64,000 nucleotides of DNA from assembly GCA_022432975.1 (NCBI GenBank), contig CM039509.1:43992209-44056208 (forward strand), given 5' to 3'. Every line of letters begins with the position of its first letter. The stretch's first letter is position 1. A program made the translations under genes and the position numbers. Positions 42,158 to 52,716 of the stretch are shown here, one piece after another. Under the pieces are notes generated by a model. That model made no database searches. It saw nothing but the letters and a program-made list of their open reading frames with translations, and was not told the DNA's origin. Source of the DNA: Begonia masoniana (taxonomy: Eukaryota; Streptophyta; Magnoliopsida; Cucurbitales; Begoniaceae).

Positions 42158-43640
42158 GTTATTTTATTTTATTTTATTTTATTTTATTTTATTTTATTTT
42201 ATTTTATTTTATTTTATTTTATTTTATTTTATTTTATTTTATTTTATTTTATTTTATTTTATTTTATTTTATTTTATTTTATTTTATTTTATTTTATTTT
42301 ATTTTATTTTATTTTATTTTATTTTATTTTATTTTATTTTATTTTATTTTATTTTATTTTATTTTATTTTATTTTATTTTATTTTATTTTATTTTATTTT
42401 ATTTTATTTTATTTTATTTTATTTTATTTTATTTTATTTTATTTTATTTTATTTTATTTTATTTTATTTTATTTTATTTTATTTTATTTTATTTTATTTT
42501 ATTTTATTTTATTTTATTTTATTTTATTTTATTTTATTTTATTTTATTTTATTTTATTTTATTTTATTTTATTTTATTTTATTTTATTTTATTTTATTTT
42601 ATTTTATTTTATTTTATTTTATTTTATTTTATTTTATTTTATTTTATTTTATTTTATTTTATTTTATTTTATTTTATTTTATTTTATTTTATTTTATTTT
42701 ATTTTATTTTATTTTATTTTATTTTATTTTATTTTATTTTATTTTATTTTATTTTATTTTATTTTATTTTATTTTATTTTATTTTATTTTATTTTATTTT
42801 ATTTTATTTTATTTTATTTTATTTTATTTTATTTTATTTTATTTTATTTTATTTTATTTTATTTTATTTTATTTTATTTTATTTTATTTTATTTTATTTT
42901 ATTTTATTTTATTTTATTTTATTTTATTTTATTTTATTTTATTTTATTTTATTTTATTTTATTTTATTTTATTTTATTTTATTTTATTTTATTTTATTTT
43001 ATTTTATTTTATTTTATTTTATTTTATTTTATTTTATTTTATTTTATTTTATTTTATTTTATTTTATTTTATTTTATTTTATTTTATTTTATTTTATTTT
43101 ATTTTATTTTATTTTATTTTATTTTATTTTATTTTATTTTATTTTATTTTATTTTATTTTATTTTATTTTATTTTATTTTATTTTATTTTATTTTATTTT
43201 ATTTTATTTTATTTTATTTTATTTTATTTTATTTTATTTTATTTTATTTTATTTTATTTTATTTTATTTTATTTTATTTTATTTTATTTTATTTTATTTT
43301 ATTTTATTTTATTTTATTTTATTTTATTTTATTTTATTTTATTTTATTTTATTTTATTTTATTTTATTTTATTTTATTTTATTTTATTTTATTTTATTTT
43401 ATTTTATTTTATTTTATTTTATTTTATTTTATTTTATTTTATTTTATTTTATTTTATTTTATTTTATTTTATTTTATTTTATTTTATTTTATTTTATTTT
43501 ATTTTATTTTATTTTATTTTATTTTATTTTATTTTATTTTATTTTATTTTATTTTATTTTATTTTATTTTATTTTATTTTATTTTATTTTATTTTATTTT
43601 ATTTTATTTTATTTTATTTTATTTTATTTTATTTTATTTT
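42158..43640. repeat. ATTTT pentanucleotide run, about 296 copies
   Basis: Perfect ATTTT repeats for about 1.48 kb. The poly-FILFY frames are artefacts. On its left is a short unique stretch (42119-42157) after the 16-bp array, and on its right is the 3' region of the Athila-like element. Confidence 0.97.
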
Positions 43641-44460
43641 CCTTTATTTTAATCGAAAAAAGAAGCCTTTTATTTCTAATTTCCTTCGTCAAACATTGAG
43701 TTATTGTCATTTTCCTATAATTGTAAAGTCTAGTCATGATGATATTCCTAAACAATTAACAGAAGTTTGTGTGTTAGGGGAAATAAGCTCATGGGAATAG
43801 ATCTTCATTAATTTCTAATAATATGTGATAATGATATTATTCAATAACTTATTTCATTAGGAGATATTTGAAAATTGTATTGTTTTGATCCAACAACTAA
43901 CAGCCAAGAAAACTTGTTAAACATCAAACTAAATTAAACATCCAGCAACTAAGTTCTCCTCTACCCATTCTATGTTTCTTACCCCCAAACTTAAAAATTG
44001 ACAGTGTCCCCACTGTCAAACAAAATGAAGTCCACAGAATCAACATATAAAAAATAGAACAAAATAAAGCTAGGGGGTTAGAACTTCCCTGGATTGTTAG
44101 TCTTCATTGTCTGGATCGGAATCAGAGTCTTGGAGCAGCATGGTTGGAAAATGAAGGAAGGTTAGTCGGGTTTAGCAAAAGATCTAGTCAAACTCTTAGC
44201 CAATGCTCTTGGCTGATGCTGCAGCTCTGCTTGCAGCATTCGGATGATGACGTGGTTCTTCATCTTCCCCTGATTGTGCAGACCTGAATTTTTTTAATTA
44301 TTTATTATTTATTTTTTATACTACAGCAAACATTGCAGCATCAACATTATTGAAAACAAAATAAAAAATAAACAAAAATCAACACAAAAGATATCAAAAA
44401 TTAGGTTGCCTCCCAATAAGCGCTTGATGTTTTAAGTCATCAGCCTGACTTCCCTATGTT
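43641..44460 (-). other. 3' non-coding region of the Athila-like element
   Basis: 820 bp with no supportable gene. It contains TTACCCCCAAACTTAAAAAT near 43980, whose reverse is purine-rich and resembles the tract found downstream of pol in Athila-type elements, and GTTGCCTCCCAATAAGCGC near 44405. The expected 3' LTR start (reverse of GAGTTATCA) is not recognisable. Confidence 0.5.
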
Positions 44461-45444
44461 TCATGTGGCCTCTTTATTCTTTAGAGAAATTGACGCAATT
44501 TCCATCAATTTTTTCTCATGATAATGTTTCACTTTATGGCCATTGACCTTAAACTCTTTATCACTTTTCTCATCCTTTAATTCCAAGGTGCCATATGGGT
44601 GAACTTCAATCACTACAAAGGGACCAGAGCACCGAGATTTTAATTTTTCTGGGAAGAACTTCAACCTCGAGTTACAGAGTAAAACAAATTGTCCTTTTTT
44701 GAATCTCCTTTGCTGTATCTCTCTGTCACACCATTTTCTTTTCTTTTTCTTTCTCTTTACATAACTTTTTCTCTTACTATTTGCTGGTACTAAATGCTTT
44801 TTTTCGTCATGTGGCACTTCATCATCTTTTATCAAGTAACAATCTTCAGCCTCATCTAGAAATTTCATCGCTTTCAACACATTGAATGTGATTTGCTGAT
44901 CATTGACTCTCATTGTAAGTTCACATTTCTGGACATCAATCAATGTTCTTCCCGTAGCTAAGAAAGGTCTTCCCAAAATTATAGTATCTTCATGGTCTAC
45001 TTCATAGTCCAGTATAATAAAGTCTGCTGGGAAGATAAACTTATCCACCTTAACGAGTACATCTTCTATCTTTCCTTGAGGATGAGTTAGAGAACGGTCA
45101 GCTAATTGCAAGGTGACTGTAATAGGCCGAGCTTCTCCTATTCCCAGTTTCTTGAAAATCGACATGGGCATTAGGTTAATACTTGCTATTAGGTTGCACA
45201 GAGCTTTTCCAAAATAGTTGTTACCGATCGTGCAAGGAATGGTGAAGCTGCTAGGATCTTTCAGCTTAGGTGGAATCTTGTTCTGTAGTATGTAGCTCGT
45301 CTCTTCCGTCTTGGCCACCATCTCATATTCTCCCAACCTTCTTTTCTTGGATAGAATATCTTTCATGAATTTCGTGTAGTTGGGCATCTGTTCAAGAGCT
45401 TCCACCAAAGGCACATTAATGTGTAACTGCTTTAGAACATCCAA
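44461..45444 (-). pseudogene. Athila-like protease region fused to integrase tail by internal deletion
   Basis: This frame of 327 codons is intact from MDVLKQLHINVPLVEALEQM to SLKNKEAT. Residues 1-45 are the end of gag (LEQMPNYTKFMKDILSKKRR). Residues 50-200 are the aspartic protease region (ASINLMPMSIFKKLGIGEAR, VTLQLADRSLTHPQGKIEDV, LVKVDKFIFPADFIILDYEV, ILGRPFLATGRTLIDVQKCE). The active-site triplet before ASINLMP, usually D-L-G, reads N-L-I, so the protease is inactive. After a lysine-rich junction near residues 225-245, the text FKKGQFVLLCNSRLKFFPEK, LKSRCSGPFVVIEVHPYGTL and FKVNGHKVKHYHE is the integrase C-terminal tail. Everything between (reverse transcriptase, RNase H, integrase core) has been removed while the frame stayed open. 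It is a non-autonomous derivative. Confidence 0.87.
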
Positions 45445-46330
45445 GAATTTTTTAAACTGCTTGTCTTGGTGTTGCTTCTGAAGTCTTTGTGGAAATGGAG
45501 GTGGAGGTCATTCATTTTGGTTTACTGATACTCGATGTTGTGGCTTTGTTCCAGCATCACCGCCAGTTTCATCATTTTTTCTTTTCCTAGAGCTCTCTTC
45601 CACATTGTTTTCTCGTTCTATCTCTATTTCTTTTTCTGATTCTAACACTGTTTCAACTTCTCTCTTATTTCATAACAGAATTGATTTGCAGTGTTCTTTT
45701 TCTTCCCTCTTGGGTATTTCCGTATCACTTGGCAGCATGCCTTGTGATCTGTTATTCATGGCTTGAACAAGTTGACCCACTTGAGTTTCAAGATTTCTGT
45801 GAGATATTGCTTGATCCTGAATCAGAGTTGTTAAGTTTCGCATAACCATGTCATTTCTTGTCATGTAATCCTTCACCAATTGCTCTAACACGGTTGTCTG
45901 TTCGGAATGTAATTGCTTGTTTTGCTAAGGAATACTATCTTGTGAATACTCTTGGGGTTGCTGCGAAGATTCAGAGCTAAAGCTTCTGGACTGAGAATTC
46001 CACTGATAGTTGGGTTGTTGCTGCAGTGTAACTACAGCATTAGTCACTGGGTTACGTTTTTCTAATTCATCTAAATCCTTTTGTTCAACCACCTCATCTT
46101 GTTTCTTTACATTTTCAGTTATATGTTGTTTTTCTAGAATCTCAGGTTCCCTTCCATTCTTCAATATAATGGCCTTACAATGCTCCAGTCCAGGTTTTTG
46201 TGGCACTTCTGTATCGCTCCGTAATCGGCCCACGTTCCTCGTGCTTAAAGATTGAGCCAATTGCCCTATTTGTGTCTCCATATTTTCATTGATGCAGCCA
46301 AGTTCTGCAAGATCACGTCTGTCTTAGCAG
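45445..46330 (-). pseudogene. Athila-like gag C-terminus, module present twice
   Basis: Two open segments with the same layout follow each other. 46281-45925 begins METQIGQLAQSLS, then GRLRSDTEVPQKPGLEHCKA. 45891-45670 has NLETQVGQLVQAMNNRSQGM, then LPSDTEIPKREEKEHCKSIL. This coiled-coil module (ETQVGQL to EHCK) normally occurs once, ahead of the protease. Upstream, 46330-46282 reads VILQNLAASM before a one-base frameshift. It joins in sequence to the gag piece ending at 53138, on the other side of the Cassandra insertion. Between 45670 and 45445 the text KEIEIERENNVEESSRKRKN and PPPPFPQRLQKQHQD leads into the frame at 45444, with stops. It cannot be translated as one protein. Confidence 0.82.
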
Positions 46331-46465
46331 TGTGTTGACCCGAGTAGACACGTATGAAGAGGAACCACCCAGTGCTCTGCGAATCCCGAGTGGGACTTGG
46401 GCCGGAGGGTGATGTGCTGGGTTAAAACTCTGCGGATCTCGGGTTGGACTTGGGGCGGAGGGTTC
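46331..46465 (+). mobile_element. Cassandra 5' LTR, first 135 bp
   Basis: It starts TGTGTTGACCCGAGTAGACA and matches 52717-52851 of the 3' LTR (TGTGATGACCCGAATAGACA and onward). It is cut at GGGTTC by the minus-strand Ty3 element. Confidence 0.92.
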
Positions 46466-46749
46466 TGTCACGACCCCGTTAAGGGCCGAGACTTATTTAT
46501 ATTTTCTTGAAACTTTCACTCTAAATATTCTCTCTGCACATTTTTTTTAACGGAAAGAACTTTAAACCATTGTCATATCTGACAAAACTAACTCTTCAAC
46601 ACTCGACTCATTCATAAAACTGTCGACATAACTAGTCGCAGAGCCGAGCGACTAAACTCAGACATTGATTTCATAACACGATCGGGCAGAAGGAAGGTGC
46701 CCTCAGACCTCACGATTTTATCGTTCGCGGGGTTGCATGGATTTACAGA

Positions 46750-47047
46750 CATCCACCGATCAACATGTGTATCCCACGTGCCACATTAAACTTGATCCGA
46801 TCGCTAAACGACAAAACTTATATACACTCATCCGATAAAATAAACAACATCATCCGATTGACATGCGTACCCCACGTGACACATTAAGACTTCATCCGAT
46901 CGCTAAACGACAAAACTTATACACACTCAATCCGATAGAATAAACAACATCATCCGATTGACATGCGTATCCCACGTGACACATTAAGACTTCATCCGAT
47001 CGCTAAACGACAAAACTTATTACACTCATCCGACACAAATAAACAAC
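46750..47047. repeat. Degenerate repeat of about 107 bp, nearly three copies, next to the 17-bp array
   Basis: Blocks with CATGCGTACCCCACGTGACA, CATCCGATCGCTAAACGACA and CATCCGATAAAATAAACAAC recur. Each has a CACGTG core. The short 17-bp unit (CATCCGATAGAAGACAT) appears to derive from the CATCCGATAGAATAAACAAC part of this longer unit. Confidence 0.85.
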
Positions 47048-50000
47048 ATCATCCGATAGAAGACATCATCCGATGGAAGACATCATCCGATAGAAGACAT
47101 CATCCGATAGAAGACATCATCCGATGGAAGACATCATCCGATGGAAGACATCATCCGATGGAAGACATCATCCGATGGAAGACATCATCCGATAGAAGAC
47201 ATCATCCGATGGAAGACATCATCCGATAGAAGACATCATCCGATAAAATAAACAACATCATCCGATAGAAGACATCATCCGATAGAAGACATCATCCGAT
47301 GGAAGACATCATCCGATGGAAGACATCATCCGATGGAAGACATCATCCGATGGAAGACATCATCCGATAGAAGACATCATCCGATAGAAGACATCATCCG
47401 ATAGAAGACATCATCCGATAGAAGACATCATCCGATAGAAGACATCATCCGATAGAAGACATCATCCGATGGAAGACATCATCCGATGGAAGACATCATC
47501 CGATGGAAGACATCATCCGATGGAAGACATCATCCGATGGAAGACATCATCCGATAGAAGACATCATCCGATGGAAGACATCATCCGATAGAAGACATCA
47601 TCCGATAGAAGACATCATCCGATAGAAGACATCATCCGATAGAAGACATCATCCGATAGAAGACATCATCCGATAGAAGACATCATCCGATAGAAGACAT
47701 CATCCGATAGAAGACATCATCCGATAGAAGACATCATCCGATGGAAGACATCATCCGATAGAAGACATCATCCGATAGAAGACATCATCCGATGGAAGAC
47801 ATCATCCGATGGAAGACATCATCCGATGGAAGACATCATCCGATGGAAGACATCATCCGATAGAAGACATCATCCGATAGAAGACATCATCCGATAGAAG
47901 ACATCATCCGATAGAAGACATCATCCGATAGAAGACATCATCCGATAGAAGACATCATCCGATAGAAGACATCATCCGATAGAAGACATCATCCGATAGA
48001 AGACATCATCCGATGGAAGACATCATCCGATGGAAGACATCATCCGATGGAAGACATCATCCGATAGAAGACATCATCCGATGGAAGACATCATCCGATG
48101 GAAGACATCATCCGATGGAAGACATCATCCGATGGAAGACATCATCCGATGGAAGACATCATCCGATGGAAGACATCATCCGATAGAAGACATCATCCGA
48201 TGGAAGACATCATCCGATGGAAGACATCATCCGATAGAAGACATCATCCGATGGAAGACATCATCCGATGGAAGACATCATCCGATGGAAGACATCATCC
48301 GATGGAAGACATCATCCGATGGAAGACATCATCCGATAGAAGACATCATCCGATAGAAGACATCATCCGATGGAAGACATCATCCGATGGAAGACATCAT
48401 CCGATGGAAGACATCATCCGATGGAAGACATCATCCGATAGAAGACATCATCCGATGGAAGACATCATCCGATGGAAGACATCATCCGATGGAAGACATC
48501 ATCCGATAGAAGACATCATCCGATGGAAGACATCATCCGATAGAAGACATCATCCGATAGAAGACATCATCCGATAGAAGACATCATCCGATGGAAGACA
48601 TCATCCGATGGAAGACATCATCCGATAGAAGACATCATCCGATGGAAGACATCATCCGATAGAAGACATCATCCGATAGAAGACATCATCCGATGGAAGA
48701 CATCATCCGATGGAAGACATCATCCGATGGAAGACATCATCCGATGGAAGACATCATCCGATGGAAGACATCATCCGATAGAAGACATCATCCGATGGAA
48801 GACATCATCCGATGGAAGACATCATCCGATAGAAGACATCATCCGATGGAAGACATCATCCGATAGAAGACATCATCCGATAGAAGACATCATCCGATAG
48901 AAGACATCATCCGATAGAAGACATCATCCGATAGAAGACATCATCCGATGGAAGACATCATCCGATGGAAGACATCATCCGATGGAAGACATCATCCGAT
49001 GGAAGACATCATCCGATGGAAGACATCATCCGATGGAAGACATCATCCGATAGAAGACATCATCCGATAGAAGACATCATCCGATGGAAGACATCATCCG
49101 ATGGAAGACATCATCCGATGGAAGACATCATCCGATAGAAGACATCATCCGATAGAAGACATCATCCGATAGAAGACATCATCCGATAGAAGACATCATC
49201 CGATGGAAGACATCATCCGATAGAAGACATCATCCGATAGAAGACATCATCCGATAGAAGACATCATCCGATAGAAGACATCATCCGATAGAAGACATCA
49301 TCCGATAGAAGACATCATCCGATGGAAGACATCATCCGATGGAAGACATCATCCGATAGAAGACATCATCCGATGGAAGACATCATCCGATAGAAGACAT
49401 CATCCGATGGAAGACATCATCCGATAGAAGACATCATCCGATGGAAGACATCATCCGATAGAAGACATCATCCGATGGAAGACATCATCCGATGGAAGAC
49501 ATCATCCGATAGAAGACATCATCCGATAGAAGACATCATCCGATAGAAGACATCATCCGATAGAAGACATCATCCGATAGAAGACATCATCCGATAGAAG
49601 ACATCATCCGATAGAAGACATCATCCGATAGAAGACATCATCCGATAGAAGACATCATCCGATGGAAGACATCATCCGATAGAAGACATCATCCGATAGA
49701 AGACATCATCCGATGGAAGACATCATCCGATAGAAGACATCATCCGATGGAAGACATCATCCGATAGAAGACATCATCCGATAGAAGACATCATCCGATA
49801 GAAGACATCATCCGATGGAAGACATCATCCGATGGAAGACATCATCCGATGGAAGACATCATCCGATGGAAGACATCATCCGATAGAAGACATCATCCGA
49901 TAGAAGACATCATCCGATGGAAGACATCATCCGATGGAAGACATCATCCGATGGAAGACATCATCCGATGGAAGACATCATCCGATAGAAGACATCATCC

Positions 50001-50272
50001 GATAGAAGACATCATCCGATAGAAGACATCATCCGATAGAAGACATCATCCGATGGAAGACATCATCCGATAGAAGACATCATCCGATAGAAGACATCAT
50101 CCGATAGAAGACATCATCCGATAGAAGACATCATCCGATGGAAGACATCATCCGATGGAAGACATCATCCGATGGAAGACATCATCCGATAGAAGACATC
50201 ATCCGATGGAAGACATCATCCGATAGAAGACATCATCCGATAGAAGACATCATCCGATGGAAGACATCATCC
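47048..50272. repeat. 17-bp minisatellite, about 190 copies, two-state variant
   Basis: The unit is CATCCGATRGAAGACAT, where R is A or G. Apart from one interruption near 47240-47265, almost the only variation in 3.2 kb is this single A/G position. The order of A and G units is irregular, with runs and locally repeated patterns. Confidence 0.97.
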
Positions 50273-50974
50273 TCACTCACTAGCTGGTTTCCTTAGCAAG
50301 TGGAGCACTTGTCTGCAATCTTCTTCACCTAAAACATTTCACATTATAGAGTTAAACAAAACCCTAAAAGTCCTAACCAATAGTTATCCTAGAATCCAAC
50401 ACATTTGTACTTCTAGGTTCTCTAGTCAGCACCTTGTGTGCGTGGATTCAGTTTCCAGATCCTAAATAATCAGATTCAACCTAGCAACTGTACACAGTCG
50501 ATTATCTTAATGTCTAGATTCGAATCGGAAATGCCATTACTAAATGCGGATTAAAATGTCACTAAAATAACTCTGCCATTGAAGAATCCGAAACTACAGA
50601 GCTTAGCTGAAAAACAGAGCTCAAAATGGTTAACCAGCAACTACATTGTCGAGTCTTACCAAGGGTGTGAATTCGTCAGGGAGGAGACTGAAGAATCGGT
50701 CGCCGAAAGGAGCTGTAGCTGGCTGAGAGAGAGAGCTCTGGAGAAGAGAAAAATCGCCGAGAGTGAATGTGTCGGCTACAGTGAGGTTTTAGTGAGGTTT
50801 AATGTTTCCATTTTCTATTTATACCAATTGCAATCCCTCATAATTACAATTCTTCCACCACACAATTAGCAATCAAATAAGCCTTGGTATTAAATTCAAA
50901 TCAAAGGACCAAAAATAAAGGTGACAGTTAATTCGGTTAAGAAGATCACCTGGCCGGGATTTTTGGGTGTTACA

Positions 50975-51000
50975 TCCACCCCTCCTTAAACAAAATTTTC
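50975..51000 (-). other. Polypurine tract of element C
   Basis: The reverse strand reads TTTAAGGAGGGGTGGA directly before the LTR start at 50974. Just upstream, the reverse of TTTTCGTCCCCGAAAATT gives the GGGGACGAAAA motif common ahead of the tract in this lineage. Confidence 0.75.
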
Positions 51001-51009
51001 GTCCCCGAA

Positions 51010-51357
51010 AATTGCTCAAACAAAGAGCTCTGGATACCTATCCAGCATATCCTGCTGCTGCTCCCAGGTAGCTTCTTCAATACCTTGATTCATCCACAAG
51101 ACTTTTACTAGTGGGATCTTTTTGTTCCGCAGAGTCTTAGTTGCAGATTCCATAATCCTTACAGGTTTCTCTTCATACATTAGCGTCGGCTCGATATCGA
51201 TTTCAGTTGGTTCAACAACATGTGTCGGATCACGTATACATTTCCTTAACATTGACACATGAAAGACATTATGAACCTTTTCCAATGATGGAGGCAATTG
51301 CAGTTTGTAAGCTGTACCACCAATCCGGTCCTCCTTTTGGACAGTGACATACGCCAA
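51010..51357 (-). pseudogene. Ty3/gypsy pol C-terminal fragment (element C)
   Basis: The frame of 113 codons reads AYKLQLPPSLEKVHNVFHVS, MLRKCIRDPTHVVEPTEIDI, PLVKVLWMNQGIEEATWEQQ and DMLDRYPELFV. This is the integrase tail and chromodomain-like end of the same lineage as elements A and B, but clearly diverged from them (MNQGIEEATWEQQQD against RNHNVEEAT). The stop and polypurine tract are in place. The 5' end is a deletion junction at about 51358 against LTR sequence, so the ATG at 51357 is accidental. Of the three related ends in the window this one has the least damaged chromodomain-like segment. Confidence 0.87.
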
Positions 51358-51360
51358 ACC

Positions 51361-52355
51361 GCCCCCAACCCTCTCTTAATCCTTGTTGTATAAGTTTATT
51401 ATTCATTTTTTGTTCATGGGAAAAATCATGCTTTTAAAACATCTTTATATGCATGAGAAATATTCGTGATGCATGAGCATGAGCATTCTAAAATCATCAG
51501 GCTACAGAGCAGGTCATTCATTCGTTAAAGATCACAACATCAATTTGAGTACTATAACCAACCAGATATTAGCACAGATATATTAAACAACATAAACAAC
51601 ACCTCTACCTAGTACCCTTGAGATGTAGAGCCCTAATGGCCGGAAATCTTACTCACTCACTTACCTGGTTTCCTTAGCAAGTGGAGCACTTCTCTGCAAT
51701 CTTCTTCACCTAGAACATTTCACATTACAGAGTTAAACAAAACCCTGAAAGTCATAACCAATAGTTATCCTAGAATCCAACACATTTGTACTTCTAGGTT
51801 CTCTAGTCAGCACCTTGTGTGCGTGGATTCAGTTTCCAGATCCTAAATAATCAGATTCAACCTAGCAGCTGTACACAGTCGATTATCTTAATGTTCAGAT
51901 TCAAATCGAAAATGCCAATACTAAATGCGGATTAAAATGTCACTAAAATAACTCTGCCATTGAAGAATCCGAAACTACAGAGCTTAGCTGAAAAACAGAG
52001 CTCAAAATGGTTAACCAGCAACTACATTGTCGAGTCTTACCTAGGGTGTGAATTCGTCGGGGTGGAGACTGAAGAATCGGTCGCCAAAAGGAGCTGTAGC
52101 TGGCTGAGAGAGAGAGCTCTGGAGAAGAGAAAAATCGCCGAGAGTGAATGTGTCGGCTACAGTGAGGTTTTAGTGAGGTTTAATGTTTCCATTTTCTATT
52201 TATACCAATTGCAATCCCTCATAATTACAATTCTGCCACCACACAATTAGCAATCAAATAAGCCTTGGTATTAAATTCAAATCAAAGGACCAAAAATAAA
52301 GGTGACAGTTAATTCGGTTAAGAAGATCACCTGGCCGGGATTATCGGGTGTTACA
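51361..52355 (-). mobile_element. 5' LTR of element C, truncated
   Basis: On the minus strand it starts TGTAACACCCGATAATCCC at 52355. It continues past the 695 bp shared with the 3' LTR into about 300 bp with GGCCATTAGGGCTCTACATC, the diverged version of the block AAGGCCCTACATCTTGGAG of family A. It is cut near 51361 before the LTR end. The plus-strand 96-codon frames at 50579 and 51960 are the two copies of an LTR block, not genes. Confidence 0.82.
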
Positions 52356-52645
52356 GTTCGGTCGTAGAAAGCGGGGTCGTCACAATCCCACATAGCTTGG
52401 GGAAGTATGTGGAAATGAAACATATGTAAAGAGACTCTCCCAAGATAGCAAAACGCGTTTTGGAGCACAATTGGTAACGGATCCCATAAGAACTCCGAAG
52501 TTAAAAATGCTTCGGCGAGAGTAGTACCAGGTTGGGTGACCGACTGGGAAGTCCTCGCCAAACAAATCCGTGAGGGGAGGATATTGTGCTGCAGCCCAAT
52601 CCCCAGAGCGGATAATATCTTGCTGGGAAAATAAGGGTCGTTACA
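52356..52645 (+). mobile_element. Cassandra 5' LTR, remaining 290 bp
   Basis: It matches 52848-53137 of the 3' LTR base for base in length. It carries the first 5S-like segment and ends GGTCGTTACA. Confidence 0.94.
52455..52572 (+). ncRNA. 5S rRNA-like segment in Cassandra 5' LTR
   Basis: CGGATCCCATAAGAACTCCG, then AAGTTAAAAATGCTTCGGCG, AGAGTAGTACCAGGTTGGGT and GACCGACTGGGAAGTCCTCG follow the plant 5S rRNA in order, with scattered changes. The positions corresponding to the internal RNA polymerase III control boxes (GTTAA..GCTT..GCGAG and GGGTGACC..CTGGGAAG) are partly preserved. This is LTR sequence, not a ribosomal gene. Whether it is transcribed cannot be told from sequence. Confidence 0.88.
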
Positions 52646-52660
52646 AATGGTATCAGAGCC
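52646..52660 (+). other. Primer-binding site of Cassandra (tRNA-Met type)
   Basis: AATGGTATCAGAGCC lies directly after the 5' LTR. TGGTATCAGAGC is the sequence complementary to initiator tRNA-Met used by many plant LTR elements. Confidence 0.9.
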
Positions 52661-52701
52661 TATACCCAACTGGAAATGTGGCAAACGAGGACGTTGGGCC
52701 C

Positions 52702-52716
52702 CCGAGGGGGGGTGAT
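52702..52716 (+). other. Polypurine tract of Cassandra
   Basis: CCGAGGGGGGGTGAT ends one base before the 3' LTR at 52717, leaving an internal domain of only 71 bp. Confidence 0.8.

Larger units (their letters stand above)
46466..50974 (-). mobile_element. 3' LTR of element C (4.5 kb) with 17-bp array
   Basis: Read on the minus strand it begins TGTAACACCC at 50974 and ends GGGGTCGTGACA at 46466. The first 695 bp match the 5' LTR. The segment that in the 5' LTR carries the family block around 51608-51640 is replaced here by the 17-bp array. 46466-46745 is unique LTR end sequence. Confidence 0.87.
46466..52355 (-). mobile_element. Ty3/gypsy element C (minus), inserted in the Cassandra LTR
   Basis: On the plus strand it starts TGTCACGACCCC and ends GGGTGTTACA, with GTTC on both sides (46462-46465 and 52356-52359). 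On the minus strand the order is 5' LTR (from 52355), a pol C-terminal fragment (51357-51016), a polypurine tract and the 3' LTR (from 50974). Nearly all of the interior and the end of the 5' LTR are deleted, with the junction near 51358. The two LTR starts (52355-51661 and 50974-50280, 695 bp each) are very similar. Confidence 0.88.

Noticed and set aside
40329..43699. 1108-codon and 584-codon frames over the 13-bp, 16-bp and ATTTT arrays
   Set aside because: Repeat-driven; no domain and no conserved start.
47048..50272. Possible CRISPR array because of short regular repeats
   Set aside because: There are no unique spacers; units abut directly. The setting is a plant LTR, and no cas genes are present.
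50579..52250. Two similar 96-codon plus-strand frames as a duplicated gene (50579-50869 and 51960-52250)
   Set aside because: They are the same block of the two LTRs of element C, 1381 bp apart, antisense to the element.
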